Below are positions 45,047 through 56,150 of a stretch of DNA of 64,000 nucleotides, one piece after another (within the stretch, counting starts at the first letter, position 1; every line of letters begins with the position of its first letter). The position numbers were made by a program, and so were the translations under genes. This DNA is from Triticum aestivum (Eukaryota; Streptophyta; Magnoliopsida; Poales; Poaceae): assembly GCF_018294505.1 (NCBI RefSeq), contig NC_057795.1, positions 226,904,826-226,968,825 on the forward strand, written 5' to 3'. The notes beneath the pieces were generated by a model. It was not told the origin of the DNA. It saw nothing but the letters and a program-made list of their open reading frames with translations, and did not search any database.

Positions 45047-46386
45047 TCAAGTAATAAATCCACCCGAATCCCAAGGTATATCAAAGCCAATTTTAATTAA
45101 CAACGATTTGTAATTTAGTAGTGAGCACAAAGTAACATATATCATGTAACAACGAAGTATAACTCTCTTCCTATGCATTGGCATGTCATAAAAGAACAAT
45201 TCATGCACACCTAGTAAAGGCCAATGCATAGTATAAGTAGTTTCTTGCAATTTTATCATATTGGAAACATAGAGAGGTGGAGATATAGTTCCTCTATCAT
45301 AATAATTGCAAGTAGGAGCAGCAAGCACATGCATATTATATCTATCAAAATCATCATGTCCAACAGTAAAAGGCAACCCATCAATATAATCCTTAATAAG
45401 CACAAACTTCTCTGATATAGTGTAGTTTGGAGAATTCAAAAAGATAATAGGACTATCATGCATGAGTGCAATAGCAACAATTTCACGTTTAACATAAGGA
45501 ACTATAGCAAGTTCATCTCCATAAGCATAATTCATATTCGCATCTTGGCCACAAGCATAGCAAACATCATCAAAAGGGGGTATTTCAAGAGAATCAACGG
45601 GATCATAACAATCATCATAGCAATCATCCTTCGGTAAGCAGAAAGGGGAATTAAACAATGTGTGAGTTGAGGAGTTACTCTCATTAGAAGGTGGGCACGG
45701 GTAGCTAATCGGCTCTTCCTCCTTTTGTTCTTCGCTCTCCTCATCATCTTTTTCATCCAATGAGCTCATAGTTTCATCATTTTCTTCTTCCATGGACTCC
45801 TGCAAAATATTAGTCTCTTCTTGGACAGCGGAGTAGTCCTCAATATATAGTTTAACATAGGCATTAGAAGCATTATTATCATAGCAATATTCAAGTATGG
45901 CAAAATTTTCAGATTCGTAGAGAGTAGCATCATACTTTTCAATCAAAGAAGCAATTTCATAAGCACCCTTAAAAGCAACAAAGTCTTCAATTTGTTGAAC
46001 ATCATAGTAATTATAAACACCCTTAGCATACGAAGATACTATTCCACTATCAATAAACTCACATTGCTAGGGAAGGTGTTTCTTAGGGTTTTTAGAACAA
46101 CAAGTAACATCATAAATTTCACATAAATTCCAAGCATAGCATTGCAAACGATGAATTTGATCCAGTAACAGTTTCCTTTTTCAGATATACGATGTCGCAC
46201 ATGACAAGCATGCTCATCTAAAGATTTGCCCTCAAATAAGCTAGTTGGGGTTTCAGCACGAGCACAAAGGGATCGAAGATGATCCAAGTAAAAAGCTTTA
46301 GGAGTGTGATAGATTTTGAGTGGTTCTTCAACCACTGGTGTAGTAGGTACAACTAATGTTTTTGGTATTTTGCATTTCCTACCCAA
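45047..46386 (-). pseudogene. Acidic conserved reading frame of non-autonomous element F
   Basis: A 115-residue frame (46,386-46,039, MGRKCKIPKTLVVPTTPVVEE, KSLDEHACHVRHRI) and a 299-residue frame (45,946-45,047) on the minus strand look like one protein broken by a shift near 46,110-46,150 and a TAG near 46,068. The second frame can be extended upstream (VYNYYDVQQIEDFVAFKGAYE). It is rich in Glu, Asp and Ser, then contains LPFTVGHDDFDRYNMHVLAA and PMHRKRVILRC near the end. The last motif is shared with E. No catalytic motif is seen. It may be derived from gag. Confidence 0.55.
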
Positions 46387-46480
46387 AACTAAAGATAGAA
46401 AAAAACTAAGAACAGCAAATAAAATTACTTAGTGATAAAGCAAACAAGCACACACGAGAATATTCACCCCACGCTATGAC

Positions 46481-46498
46481 TCCCCGGCAACAGCGCCA
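46481..46498 (-). promoter_or_regulatory. Primer-binding site of F
   Basis: The minus strand reads TGGCGCTGTTGCCGGGGA, 11 bases inside the 5' LTR, one base different from the tract in E. Confidence 0.75.
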
Positions 46499-46509
46499 GA
46501 AAAAGGTCT

Positions 46510-48067
46510 TGATAACCCACAAGTGTAGGAGATAATTGTAGCCTCTTTTGATAAGTAAGAGTGTCGAACCCAACGGGGAGCTAAAGGTAGAACAAATATT
46601 CTCTCGCGTCCTATCTGCCACTAATACGACTCTACACACGCTTAGTGTTCGCTTTACCTAGAACAAGTATGAAACTAGAAGTACTTTGTAGGTGTTGTTG
46701 GACAGGTTTGCAAGATAATAAAGAGCACGCAAATATAAACTAGGGGCTGTTTAGATAAAGAAGCAATAAAGTAAATATAGCGAGTGTGGAAAAGTGGTGG
46801 CAGGAGTTGTGAAATTGTCCCTAAGCAACTGACTACCTTACTAGACTGATAATCACTATTGCAATTTTATTCGAGGGAGAGGTATAAGCTAACATACTTT
46901 CGCTTCTTGGATCATATGCACTTATGATTGGAACTCTAGCAAGCATCCGCAAATACTAAAGATCATTAAGGTAAAACCCAACCATAGCATTAAAGTATCA
47001 AGTCCCCTTTATCCCATACGCAAACAACCTACTTACTCGGGTCTGTGCTTCTGTCACTCACGCCACCCACCATAAGGAAATCATGAACATATTGCAAACC
47101 CTACAGCGGGGATCCCTCACGCTTGCACGACACGGAGAGCACCATAGGACAGCACCAATAATAAACATGCAATTCAAACCAATCATAGCAATTCATCAAT
47201 CACAGGTAGGACAACGAAAATGTACTCAGACATCATAGGATGGCAACACATCATTGGATAATAATATGAAGCATAAAGCACCATATTCAAGTAGAGGGTA
47301 CAATGGGTTGCATGAGAGTGGACCACTTGATATAGATGGGGAAAGGTGATGGAGATGTTGGTGAAGATGATGGAGGTGTTGATGAATATCGTGGTGATGA
47401 TGATGGCCCCCGGCAGCGCTCCGGCGCCACTGGAAGCAAGGGGGAGAGAGCCCCCCTTCTTCTTCTTCTTCTTCTTCTTCTTCCTTGACCTCCTCCCTAG
47501 ATGGGAGAAGGGTTTCCCCTCTGGTCCTTGGCTCCCATGGCTTGGGAGGGGCGAGAGCCCCTCCGAGATTGGATCTATCTCTCTATCTCTCTCTGTTTCT
47601 GTGTTCCCAGATCCTTCCCCTTCACCGTTTTTTTATATCCGGAGATCCTGAACTCCTATTGGGATGAATCTTTCGCCTAGATTTTTCTCATAAAATTAAC
47701 TTTCTTGCGGCAAAAGAAGAGCTTCAACCGCCTTACGGTGTGCCCACGAGTGTCCAGGGCGCGCCTGCCCCCCTGGGGCGCGCCCCCTGTCTCGTGGCCC
47801 CCTCGGGCACCGTCTCGCGTTGATTCTTCCTCCCAAAAATCACAAATATTCCAAAATAATTCTCCTTCCCTTTTTATCCCGTTTGGACTCCGTTTGATAT
47901 TGCGTTTCTGTGAAACATAAAACATGCAACAAACAGGAACTGGCACTGGGCACTGGATCAATATGTTAGTCCCAGAAAATAGTATAAAAACTTGCCAAAA
48001 GTATATGAAAGTTGAATAATATTGGCATGGAACAATCAAAAATTGTAGATACACCGGAGACGTATCA
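46510..48067 (-). repeat. 5' LTR of F
   Basis: It begins TGATAACCCACAAGTGTAG and ends GAGACGTATCA, followed by GTGGT. A (CTT)n run at about 47,456-47,485 is much longer than in the 3' LTR (37,717-37,735), showing repeat growth since insertion. Confidence 0.92.
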
Positions 48068-49040
48068 GTGGTGTGGCCAGTGAAGTATGGGTACAGTCTG
48101 CTAGAGTCGGTCCTATGTTTTGTGTCACTGGTTGTACAACCAATATAAGTGGGGTGCTGTCTGAATTCTCCGGAACCACCATGTTTTTCAAGGACTTTGC
48201 TGGTGCTCCTTCAGGTTCGGCAATCACCCTCTTCCTTTTTGATGTCTGATGCACAAGAACATCATTTGAGTGGACAAACATGGTATGATGACAGATGTAA
48301 TATGTATTCATAATGGATGGGCATGGCATCTCGACATATATGATGAGTGAACTAAGCAGATGGAGGTGCAACAAAGTAGAAGAAATGCAAGACACCATAT
48401 GCAAGATACGCGCAATCAATAAAACCTTGTCAAATTAGAACAGACACATTGATGGGGGAATAGGACAGGCCATCTGCCTTTAACTCCTCAAGGTTAGAAT
48501 AGTCATTAGGATCATATTCTGAACAAGAATCTACAAGTGGGGAGCGTATGAGTTCCATTGCATCCAGAATGGCACTCAATGCCTTGGTGCCCATTTTGTA
48601 AGTCATTGAAGTGTTTAGCTTCAAGAGTGGACTGCTGCTAGTGCGACACAAAGTAGCTGCACAGACCATAGTGTAGATATAACGGGAAAACGTAAGCATC
48701 AGAATAAAATCAGCAAAGTGGAACTTGCTGGAATATATGTGCTAGTATTGTCGGTACTGCTAGAAAGGCTTCGGATACCAGCTCTCTTCAACTGAAAGTG
48801 CGGTACTGTTAATATTAGTGTAACTCTCAAAGGAGATAAAACTCCCAGCATTTCCTTGCTATTCTTATAGGATTCAAGTGGGCAGGCCACTACAAATATT
48901 ATTCCTATGTTTACAAAATCCTATGAATCAAAGAGGCCCGAAGAGTTCAAAGTTTCCATCACAACCAACCATATAGACCTCTACACTGCAAATGTCCCTG
49001 CTCATCTTCACTACAAGGAACATACTGTACTACTATCATA

Positions 49041-49198
49041 CTCCCTCCATTCTGAAATATAAGTCTTTGTAGAGATTTCCACTATGGATCACATACAGAT
49101 GTATACAGATGCATTTTACAGTGTAGATTCACTCATTTTCGTCCATATGTAGTCCATGGTGGAATCTATACAAAGACTTGTATTTAGGAACGGAGGAG
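49041..49198. mobile_element. Stowaway MITE (Thalos-like)
   Basis: A 158-bp element starts CTCCCTCCATTCTGAAATAT and ends TATTTAGGAACGGAGGAG, with TA on both sides (49,039-49,040 and 49,199-49,200). The ends are inverted repeats, and the interior (AAGTCTTTGTAGAGATT…) matches my memory of the Thalos family of Triticeae. It lies upstream of the better-supported exons of the CACTA1 gene. Confidence 0.85.
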
Positions 49199-50570
49199 TA
49201 CTTATTAAAGAAGAACGGAAGAGGAACATGCTAAAGAAGAGCAAGCAGATTTTGGATAATAAAATGTTCGAGCGCATTAAGAATGCAACTCCCTACTGTC
49301 TCTCTATATGTGGTGCGCGTGCTTTTCGAATATAAAGCGGGAACATTAGTTGACCAAATAAACGTTATCTATTTTAGTAACATCAGCATCATATCAGATT
49401 CGTATTTGAGCAACAAGTTTGGAATTATGAGTGGCACGTTGTTTAGCTTGATGGATTCAGGAGCAGTGCTAAGCAGGTACGATGATGGTACTGAATATAA
49501 AGGCAGGTCTGCATGCAAGTCGCGTGACTTTTGTCATTTGGGCCAGTCGACCATTTCAGGCGGTTGGATGAAGATCCAACGTCTCCTAACCCTTCTTCTT
49601 CCTTGTCTCTGATTCTTCACATACAGAACAATGCACGGGCCGCCGGCCGGACCATCGGCCCCCACCGCCTGTGTTTCTCCGCCACCCCACCCCCACCCCC
49701 GCCCCACCCGCGTTGAGTTTTCTTTGTTCGGCGAGGCCCCACCATCGCCCCCCACAACCACCGTCCCCACCCGAGCCCCTTTCTTCGCATCGGCAAACTC
49801 CGACGATCTCTGAAAAATCGACTGATCCAATTTTGAAATTTAGTCTACTGTCATTTAACTAGTGTGGAATATAAAAGGGGAAAACCATAAGCATTGCGAG
49901 TATAGTGTTGAGCATGCCATGGCAGATCTGAAGGTGCAAACCGGACAAAGGCAACTTTGCAACCAATGTTTGCTTTCAACTAGCAAGTAAGTGATGGACA
50001 AGAAATCAGAGTAAAGCAGTGGCGATCTATTTTCTTGCTGTGGTAAATAAGTCGAGAAGCTACAAATAGTACCTCCTCTGTTGCGGCGCCGTGTATGCAT
50101 CTGCTGAGAATTTTACGGTGCTGCGGTAGCGATGGCTATCGGCGGTGTGGAAGCAGATCTAGAGGGTAGACAGTGGCAGTAGGGCACGGTGGATGAGAAG
50201 GTCGTAGGAGCGGCACTGGCAAGGTGGACGATGGCAGGGATGAAGCGAGAGGATGGGATGCAAGGATCCCGGTCCGAAGCCGTGTATGAGAGAGGTCAAT
50301 CTCTTGTAATGGATGACAGCGTCGAGGTATCAGCTCCGACATGGTGGAGGAGGACGGCGGTGGATGGGGTGGCGGACGGAGGAGCCTGGGGTGGAGAGGG
50401 TGTTTTGGCGCCCACGGAGTACGAATGGGGAAATGGAGGGAGAGAGGAAGGGGGGAACCATGTCTTCAGGGCGCGTTTGTCTCAAATGCGAGGAAATTTA
50501 CAAACTTAGCCCCCATTTCAAATTTCCTACATCACATCAATATTAGTCGGTTGGGGATAGGACGGTAATC
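49199..50570. other. Upstream region of the CACTA1 gene, possible first exon
   Basis: No clear long frame. A GC-rich patch at 49,640-49,800 and a GC-rich patch at 50,090-50,420 could be leader or first-exon sequence on the minus strand. ATG at 50,100 is followed by nine codons and a GTACTA donor-like site. Confidence 0.35.
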
Positions 50571-51480
50571 TCACATACACCGAATATTTGTCGAAGCGAG
50601 TTTGTTTTGGCGCCCACCGTGTATGAATCCGGGTGAGAGGCGGTTATGTCACGTTTGAGTGAAATTACAAACCCACCCCGATCGAAACCTATAGAAATCG
50701 AGCCGATAGGCTTTGCGTGTCAGGGATAGGCAGTAATTTCCTTCTCGCAGATTTTGGTTTCAGGAGGTTACTGTGACTTTCCCCGCTTCTTTCAATTTTT
50801 TGCAGAGCAAGAGTGCACGTTTACTGGCCAACTCAATTCGAATCCCGTTTGTATTCTATTTTTGTTCAGGCTGGATCCATTTTCCATTGGAATAAAATTC
50901 TATATACATCATTTTTTATATATACTTTCAAAAGCACAACACCCTTTATACATAAATATGGTTTACAAATGGCATGATCTCAGATTCATAAGGCTGTATC
51001 CATCTTAATTTAATTTTTCAAATATTTGAAAACACTTTATGTTGAAATCCAATGTGTGCATTCCTCGCTAACTGTCTCCAATTAATGTGTGTTTGATGCG
51101 GGTTTTTTTACTTCTCAAACATGTATAATGTGTTTCACACACGCAACATATAGTGTAATCCCGTTTAGAAATCAATTGCATATAAACCATGCATTGTCTC
51201 TAATTAAAGAATCTATGGATCACTAATATTGATAAACTATATAACATTACACGTGTCCCCAAATTCAAATGAATATGCATGTTTGATACACCAATTTGCG
51301 TTATGATATTATTGATGTCGTGGTCTCCAGTTCAAATATTTGAATCCCCTTTAATCCAGATATTCGTCTCATATAGCTATCACTCATGCTTATATAGGAG
51401 TATCTCTCTCGACCTATACGCGTTGATCGTCTCTCGGGTATCTCTCGTGCTACCTGTATGTCGATAATGATATTTTATCT
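50571..51480. other. Unassigned AT-rich stretch
   Basis: I see no gene, repeat array or element terminus. Short frames here look like chance. Confidence 0.5.
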
Positions 51481-53330
51481 TCATAACACACTGACAGTAC
51501 TCTCTCCCTCGACCTTCATCACTCTATCTCTCTCTAAGTATATCTCGCTCCCTGCTATGTGTCTCTAACTATGATTCTCCATGTGGAATCTCCTTCTCTC
51601 ACACAAACACAAACTTTGTCTCCCGGGGTCTCATTTCTCTCTACTATTCCCATGTGTGCCACTGGCACACCCCCTCTCGCACAGAGATGTCTTCCGCTCC
51701 TTAGGTATGAGAAGCTACGACTCTTCCTCTTAAATATCTCTTTCTCACACACAAACACAAACTCTGTCTCCCAGGGTCTCATATCTCTCCACCATTCTCT
51801 TGTATGTCGCTCACACACACACACCCTCTCTCCCTAGAGATATCTTGCGTTCCCTCATATGTCTCTCTAGCTATCACTCTCGTTGTGAAATATCTTTCTC
51901 TCTCGTGGACACGAAACTCCATCTCTCGGGATCTCATTTCTCTCTGATATTTGTTTGTATGTGACTAACATGCACCATCTCTCTATCTCTCTCACACCCA
52001 CACCCACATCACTCAGCCTTCTAATCCACTCGACTCCTATCTATAATGCATACTAGTTAGCATCTTTATCTTTCTATTTACATGTTTCTCCATCAACCTT
52101 CTTTCTCGCCCTCACTCTTGCTTCCTATCACACACACTACATATGTTTCTCTCTACATGCAGTCAAGTGCCCTCTTTTTGTCTTTCTCTCACACACACAT
52201 AACTTCACCCTCTGAACCACCCGGCGGTCATCTCCAGCAATCAAACTAGCGGATGTCCCTCTAGCTAGCATCTCCATCTCTTTATCTATCTGTAGTTTCC
52301 CCGTCAACATTTCTTTCTCGCATGCACTCATTCTTCCTATCACCCACACTATATATGTCTCTCCATACATGCATTTATAGGTTGATCTCTTTTGCACAAT
52401 CATTGTGTCTCACTCCCTTTGTTCGCCATAGATGCATGCTCCAGCCCACGCCACTATCTCTTAAAGACAAAAACACATGCTCAATTGTCGGGCCTTCTTC
52501 CCTGCACTCTCACATGCATGCATATTGTCATACCGATCTGTCTCTCCCATGTCGTTGATCTTATGACTTATGTCTTCTTTCTTTTATCTCGATTATGCAT
52601 GCGCGCACACACACACATCCCACGTATACATGTATACGTCTCGCACATGCATGTTAATGGTCTCTATGTCTCCATACGTAGTTAACTACCCTCAACCCTA
52701 ATGCCACATCAAATCATTCTCTTCTTGTGTGCACATAACTTCCGCCTGAATGGGTCAAACACATACTCACACTTAATGATCTCCTTCTAGCTACCCTCCC
52801 CCTCTCACTCTTCCCATATATCCCCGAAACCAATAAGACCATCCCTTCGTTTAATTCCCGCCTACATGCACCATCGATATATAGTAGTCTTCCTCGGTGT
52901 CTCTCGAACAAACACGTTCTCTCGATGTCGACTCCTCTCACACGCACACACCTTCTCTTACCTCGCTACGGGCCTTTTCTCTCTCGCACCACATTGTTGG
53001 TGGCCTCTGACATACACATCACCTCTCTATGATGAAGCCACACACACTTGAATTACATCTGCCACCGAGGACCCCGCGTCACACACACACACACACACAG
53101 AGAGAGATGCGCGTGCACCCACCCACCCACCCACCCACCCACACACACACACACTAAGGCTCCATCTCACACACACGTACGCACGCACGCACTCACACAC
53201 ACACACACACACACACTAAGACTCCATCTCACACATACATGCTCTAGGTGGAGCATTAGTTCCTATCACCCTTCTTCCAACCTTACCCGTATGATAAACA
53301 ATCACCTTAATTTACTTGTATAACATGGAA
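51481..53330. repeat. Degenerate CT/CA-rich array
   Basis: The stretch repeats blocks such as TCTCACACACAAACACAAAC, CTCTGTCTCCCAGGGTCTCAT and TCTCTCTAGCTATC with a spacing near 130-160 bp at its left part (clear at about 51,590-51,720, 51,740-51,870 and 51,890-51,990), then grows more diverged. Almost no purine-rich blocks occur on the plus strand. It looks like an old tandem repeat or expanded microsatellite; apparent Cys/Val-rich frames on the minus strand are by-products. Confidence 0.7.
53082..53219. repeat. Compound microsatellite (CA)n / (CCCA)n
   Basis: ACACAC runs flank a (CCCA)n block at about 53,118-53,142, with a further (CA) run at about 53,193-53,216. It lies inside the CT/CA-rich array. 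Confidence 0.95.
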
Positions 53331-55529
53331 AAATTCCACTTTACTTTAGTAGTTAGAAAACTTATCATCTCTACTCTTACAAAAAACCGAGTTGGTGACG
53401 ATGGTGTGCCTACCATCTTGTAATATAGACCGTCCGATCTATATCTGACGGATAGAAAGCAAACTATGATAATTTTACAAAAGATACCCGCACCTCTCTC
53501 CACATCCTTATCTCCCACAACCTCATTGCTGAGAAATTAAAAAAGGAAGTCTCTGGAACAATCTAGCATGGTGAATGCTGCCGCCTGTCGGCGTCATCCA
53601 TCCCCATGCCTCTACCCAGTCCGACCACCAGTCACCACCATGCTCCACTCCTCCTCACCTTATCTCTCATCTTTCATTTTTTCGACGAAATTCTTGAGAT
53701 ACCAGTTTTCGATAAATTTTTGAGATATCATTAGTGTTTGCACATGGGATTACTCCTGCATGGGTCAATCACAACAGGTGTTTTGTAAAAAAAATGCATA
53801 TTTATGTTCCGTGCAATGCATGAGGATCTTGCTTGTAATTATATAACGCTAATCACGAGCAAGAAGTGGCATTTTTTTAGACAACCACGTTAACATGGCC
53901 ACGTAAATCACTAGCTAAAGTGTAATACCATTATACTTATAGCCCAATGCAAAAGGTTGAGTACATGTCCGAAGAGTAGAGTCGCACACACGCACTCTAT
54001 CTCTTAGAATCTCACACACACACACACACCAGTTACGTGGCACCCACTTAAGCAGACATGTATGTTACAATTTATGCACCCACGGGTACACGGGATGGTG
54101 TGCATTTATTTAAGCCAGATGGCGAACCCAAACAGTAGCTGCATTGATTCCCCTCCCACCGCCTCTTCTCTGGTCGTCGTTGCCCAGTAGCCATGGCCCG
54201 GCCGAAGGTAACGACATACACCATACTCCCACCGGAGCGGCACTTTAATCTGGAAAATTTAGTGCTCATGCATGCATCTTTTTGTGCTAGCACTCCTATA
54301 TAAGGGTTGCCCGGTCGCTTCCCACGGACGTGCGCGGGCGGTGGAAGCAGAAGGAGAAGGGAAGCGACCTATGGAGTAACGTTTTTACCACAATTTCTTA
54401 GGAAATTGAGTGCAATAATTGAGTAGTTTTGCAAACTACCATTACTACACCTGAAACGGTTCAAAACCAATACTCCCTTGCCAGCATGCACTTCCCACGT
54501 GAGACGGTCAGTGTCGCCCTGGAGCGTCAATGCCGCATTAATTCCCGGCCAGAGTGGAGGCAACCTCTCACCGGCGCCGGCTTTGAAGTAGTGCGACGGC
54601 CGAGAGAGCGCCGCTTACCAGCACACGTGACTGCTCCGCGTCGAGGCTAGCCATAGTTTGGATGAGTCTCCATCATGGGGATCCACATTAACTGCGATGA
54701 TATGGATCATTCCATCTATGAAGAACACGTGGGACTGGAACTACGAGACGGACATGTACCCAGGAGTGGACGTACAAACCTGAGTAATGTAGCGCAGTAA
54801 GTGAAGTAGAAAGGCACAAATAGTATGAACATGCGTGGCATATAGGCGATTGTCTCTTACTACGTACCACTAAATGTTGTACGTGCAATGCACAGTGATG
54901 TTATGGAGTACATGCCTAAGTACTCTACTACTACTATATTAATTGGAGGCACATATTAGCTTTTATATTTGTTTACGTGTATGCCCCGAGACCTTCCAAC
55001 TAGACGTGTCTTTCTCTCCGGGTCGCACTTTGTATCATTCATACCACTAGTACTACTATGTGTGGTTTCCGACCCAGAACTGGAAGAAGTGGAGATGCTC
55101 TACCATGTTGTTCATGTCCCACTCCTTTCGCTAACATGTGGGACATCCAGCACGTGCCGTGTTTGGCACTCCTTCGTAGTAAGAGTTGAAACGCTAGCAT
55201 TCATCAGAAATAAAAAGTAAGTATAAATCAGCAGTGATACTATACCACGCGGTTTCCTTGCTCCTCGATATCGGAAAGAATACTTCCGTTCACCAACATG
55301 TGGGACATCGACCATCCTCGTCCACTTGTCATGCACGCAAAACTCCAAGGGAGAGTCACATCGGTTGTCGCGCCGCAGTAATAATGACTTATGAGCCGTC
55401 AAATCATAGACCTAACCTTTCCCACTGTGAAGTTGCTCGAACGAAGGAGCCATCATGACATTGTTGAATTCCTCTTCTTGAAGAAAACTACTGTACCAGC
55501 AGTACTGCTAGCTATAGTAGTTACTCCAG
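53331..55529. other. Low-copy-looking region without a clear gene
   Basis: No supported reading frame. A TATATAAGG near 54,296-54,304 is a possible plus-strand TATA, but only a three-codon frame follows. Segments near 54,480-54,560 and 55,130-55,200 resemble 57,220-57,300 and 58,350-58,395 respectively, suggesting an old segmental duplication of flanking sequence. Confidence 0.4.
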
Positions 55530-55705
55530 CAGAGGCCTCCATTCGTTCATAGGATAGGAATTTTATAGGAATATGAAAATTATAGGAAGTGAGATGACAT
55601 CCATCTCAATTCCTGTACAGAAAGAGATGGCATTTGATGCATAGGATAGGAATTTTTCCATTGAGTCTAGGCTAATGTACTGGTAATTTGCTCTAAAAAC
55701 TACAG
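55530..55705. repeat. MITE-like segment with CATAGGATAGGAATTT repeats
   Basis: CATAGGATAGGAATTTT occurs at about 55,549-55,565 and CATAGGATAGGAATTTTT at about 55,641-55,658 in direct order, with related ATAGGAA words between. This pattern is common in small grass non-autonomous DNA elements, but I could not define terminal inverted repeats or a target duplication. Confidence 0.35.
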
Positions 55706-55778
55706 TAGTAACTAGTAGTACTGGTACATGCTCGTACTCAGACACAGACACACACACTAACTACTAGTACTACTACTT

Positions 55779-56150
55779 CTCACATGTTGGCCAAATGTCG
55801 TCGTTCTCCTTCTGGGCTTTGCCAGCGGCACCCCACCATGCTTGGATCTCCGCCGACCCCTCCGCAGCAGCGCGTGCGTCCTCTTCTTTCTTGTGGCGGT
55901 GGGCCTCTCTTTTCTTGAATGCTTTCTGACTTTTCCACTCCCTCTATGCGGCTTTGGCCGCGTCTTGCTCTACCGCCCATTCGGCCCTGGCAACTTCAAA
56001 TTCCGCCCACGTAGGTGTGAGGTTGTGAGCGACGATGAAATTGGCACGGCGGGATGCCATCGCTTCCCTACCATTTTGTGTGCAGTCTTGGGCGGTGGGG
56101 AACTCGGCGCGGCGGGATGCCATCGCTTCCTTACTAGTTAGTGTGTGGCG
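55779..56150 (-). pseudogene. Coiled-coil protein fragment with one TAG
   Basis: A minus-strand frame of about 120 codons reads without interruption except for one TAG (at about 55,946). It contains two copies of EAMASRRA (near 56,128 and 56,065), then FEVARAEWAVEQDAAKAA, the stop, and REWKSQKAFKKREAHRHKKE with AWWGAAGKAQKENDDIW. The composition is typical of a charged, helical plant protein of unknown role often found in dispersed copies in wheat (impression from memory). It has no start or promoter that I can identify and is probably the 3' part of a dead copy. Confidence 0.5.

Larger units (their letters stand above)
36787..48067 (-). mobile_element. Athila-like (Sabrina/WHAM-type) non-autonomous LTR element F
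   Basis: F runs from TGATAACCCACAAGTGTAG to GGAGACGTATCA with LTRs of 1,534 and 1,558 bp and a perfect GTGGT duplication (36,782-36,786 and 48,068-48,072). The PBS beside the right LTR and purine tract beside the left LTR show minus orientation. After removing the solo LTR H the interior is about 4.4 kb with no pol, only the acidic frame shared with E. F disrupts an exon of the CACTA1 gene. Confidence 0.9.
34722..50100 (-). pseudogene. Spliced CACTA accessory-transposase-like gene, split by element F
   Basis: Minus-strand exons that can be supported are: about 48,655-48,450 (KMGTKALSAILDAMELIRSP), 48,245-48,068 continuing at 36,786-36,464 (KRKRVIAEPEG; later NAFNVLRDYVHLFPSWEDY), 36,397-36,197 (LFKEALQQYRCYLRKSHFDG), 36,123-36,046 (EICSKKNSGLKG) and a terminal exon 34,814-34,722. 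A possible first exon is MHTRRRNRG at 50,100. Splice borders are canonical GT/AG. The W..x..HWS…SKKN…YCKYAARCF pattern resembles the Ptta/En/Spm plant transposase family (PF03004, from memory). F sits inside the fourth block with a GTGGT duplication, and an in-frame TAG is at 36,707-36,705. Other exons (near 35.5 kb) remain unresolved. Confidence 0.5.
33057..50342 (-). mobile_element. CACTA element 1: left terminus plus gene-bearing body (right end not found)
   Basis: The sequence CACTACAAAGAAAATACACTTCC starts abruptly inside the Gypsy linker, preceded by CAT, as expected for a CACTA terminal inverted repeat. About 1.4 kb of subterminal sequence rich in GGCCCA and ATTAA(C/A)GGCC follows, then a spliced minus-strand gene of CACTA accessory-transposase type. 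No opposite terminus (…TTTGTAGTG) was found to the right, so the end at 50,342 is only the upstream limit of the gene-like region. Element F is inserted within it. Confidence 0.55.

Noticed and set aside
51555..53212. Cys/Val-rich minus-strand frames in the CT/CA array
   Set aside because: They are translations of (GTGTGT) and (GAGAGA) runs.
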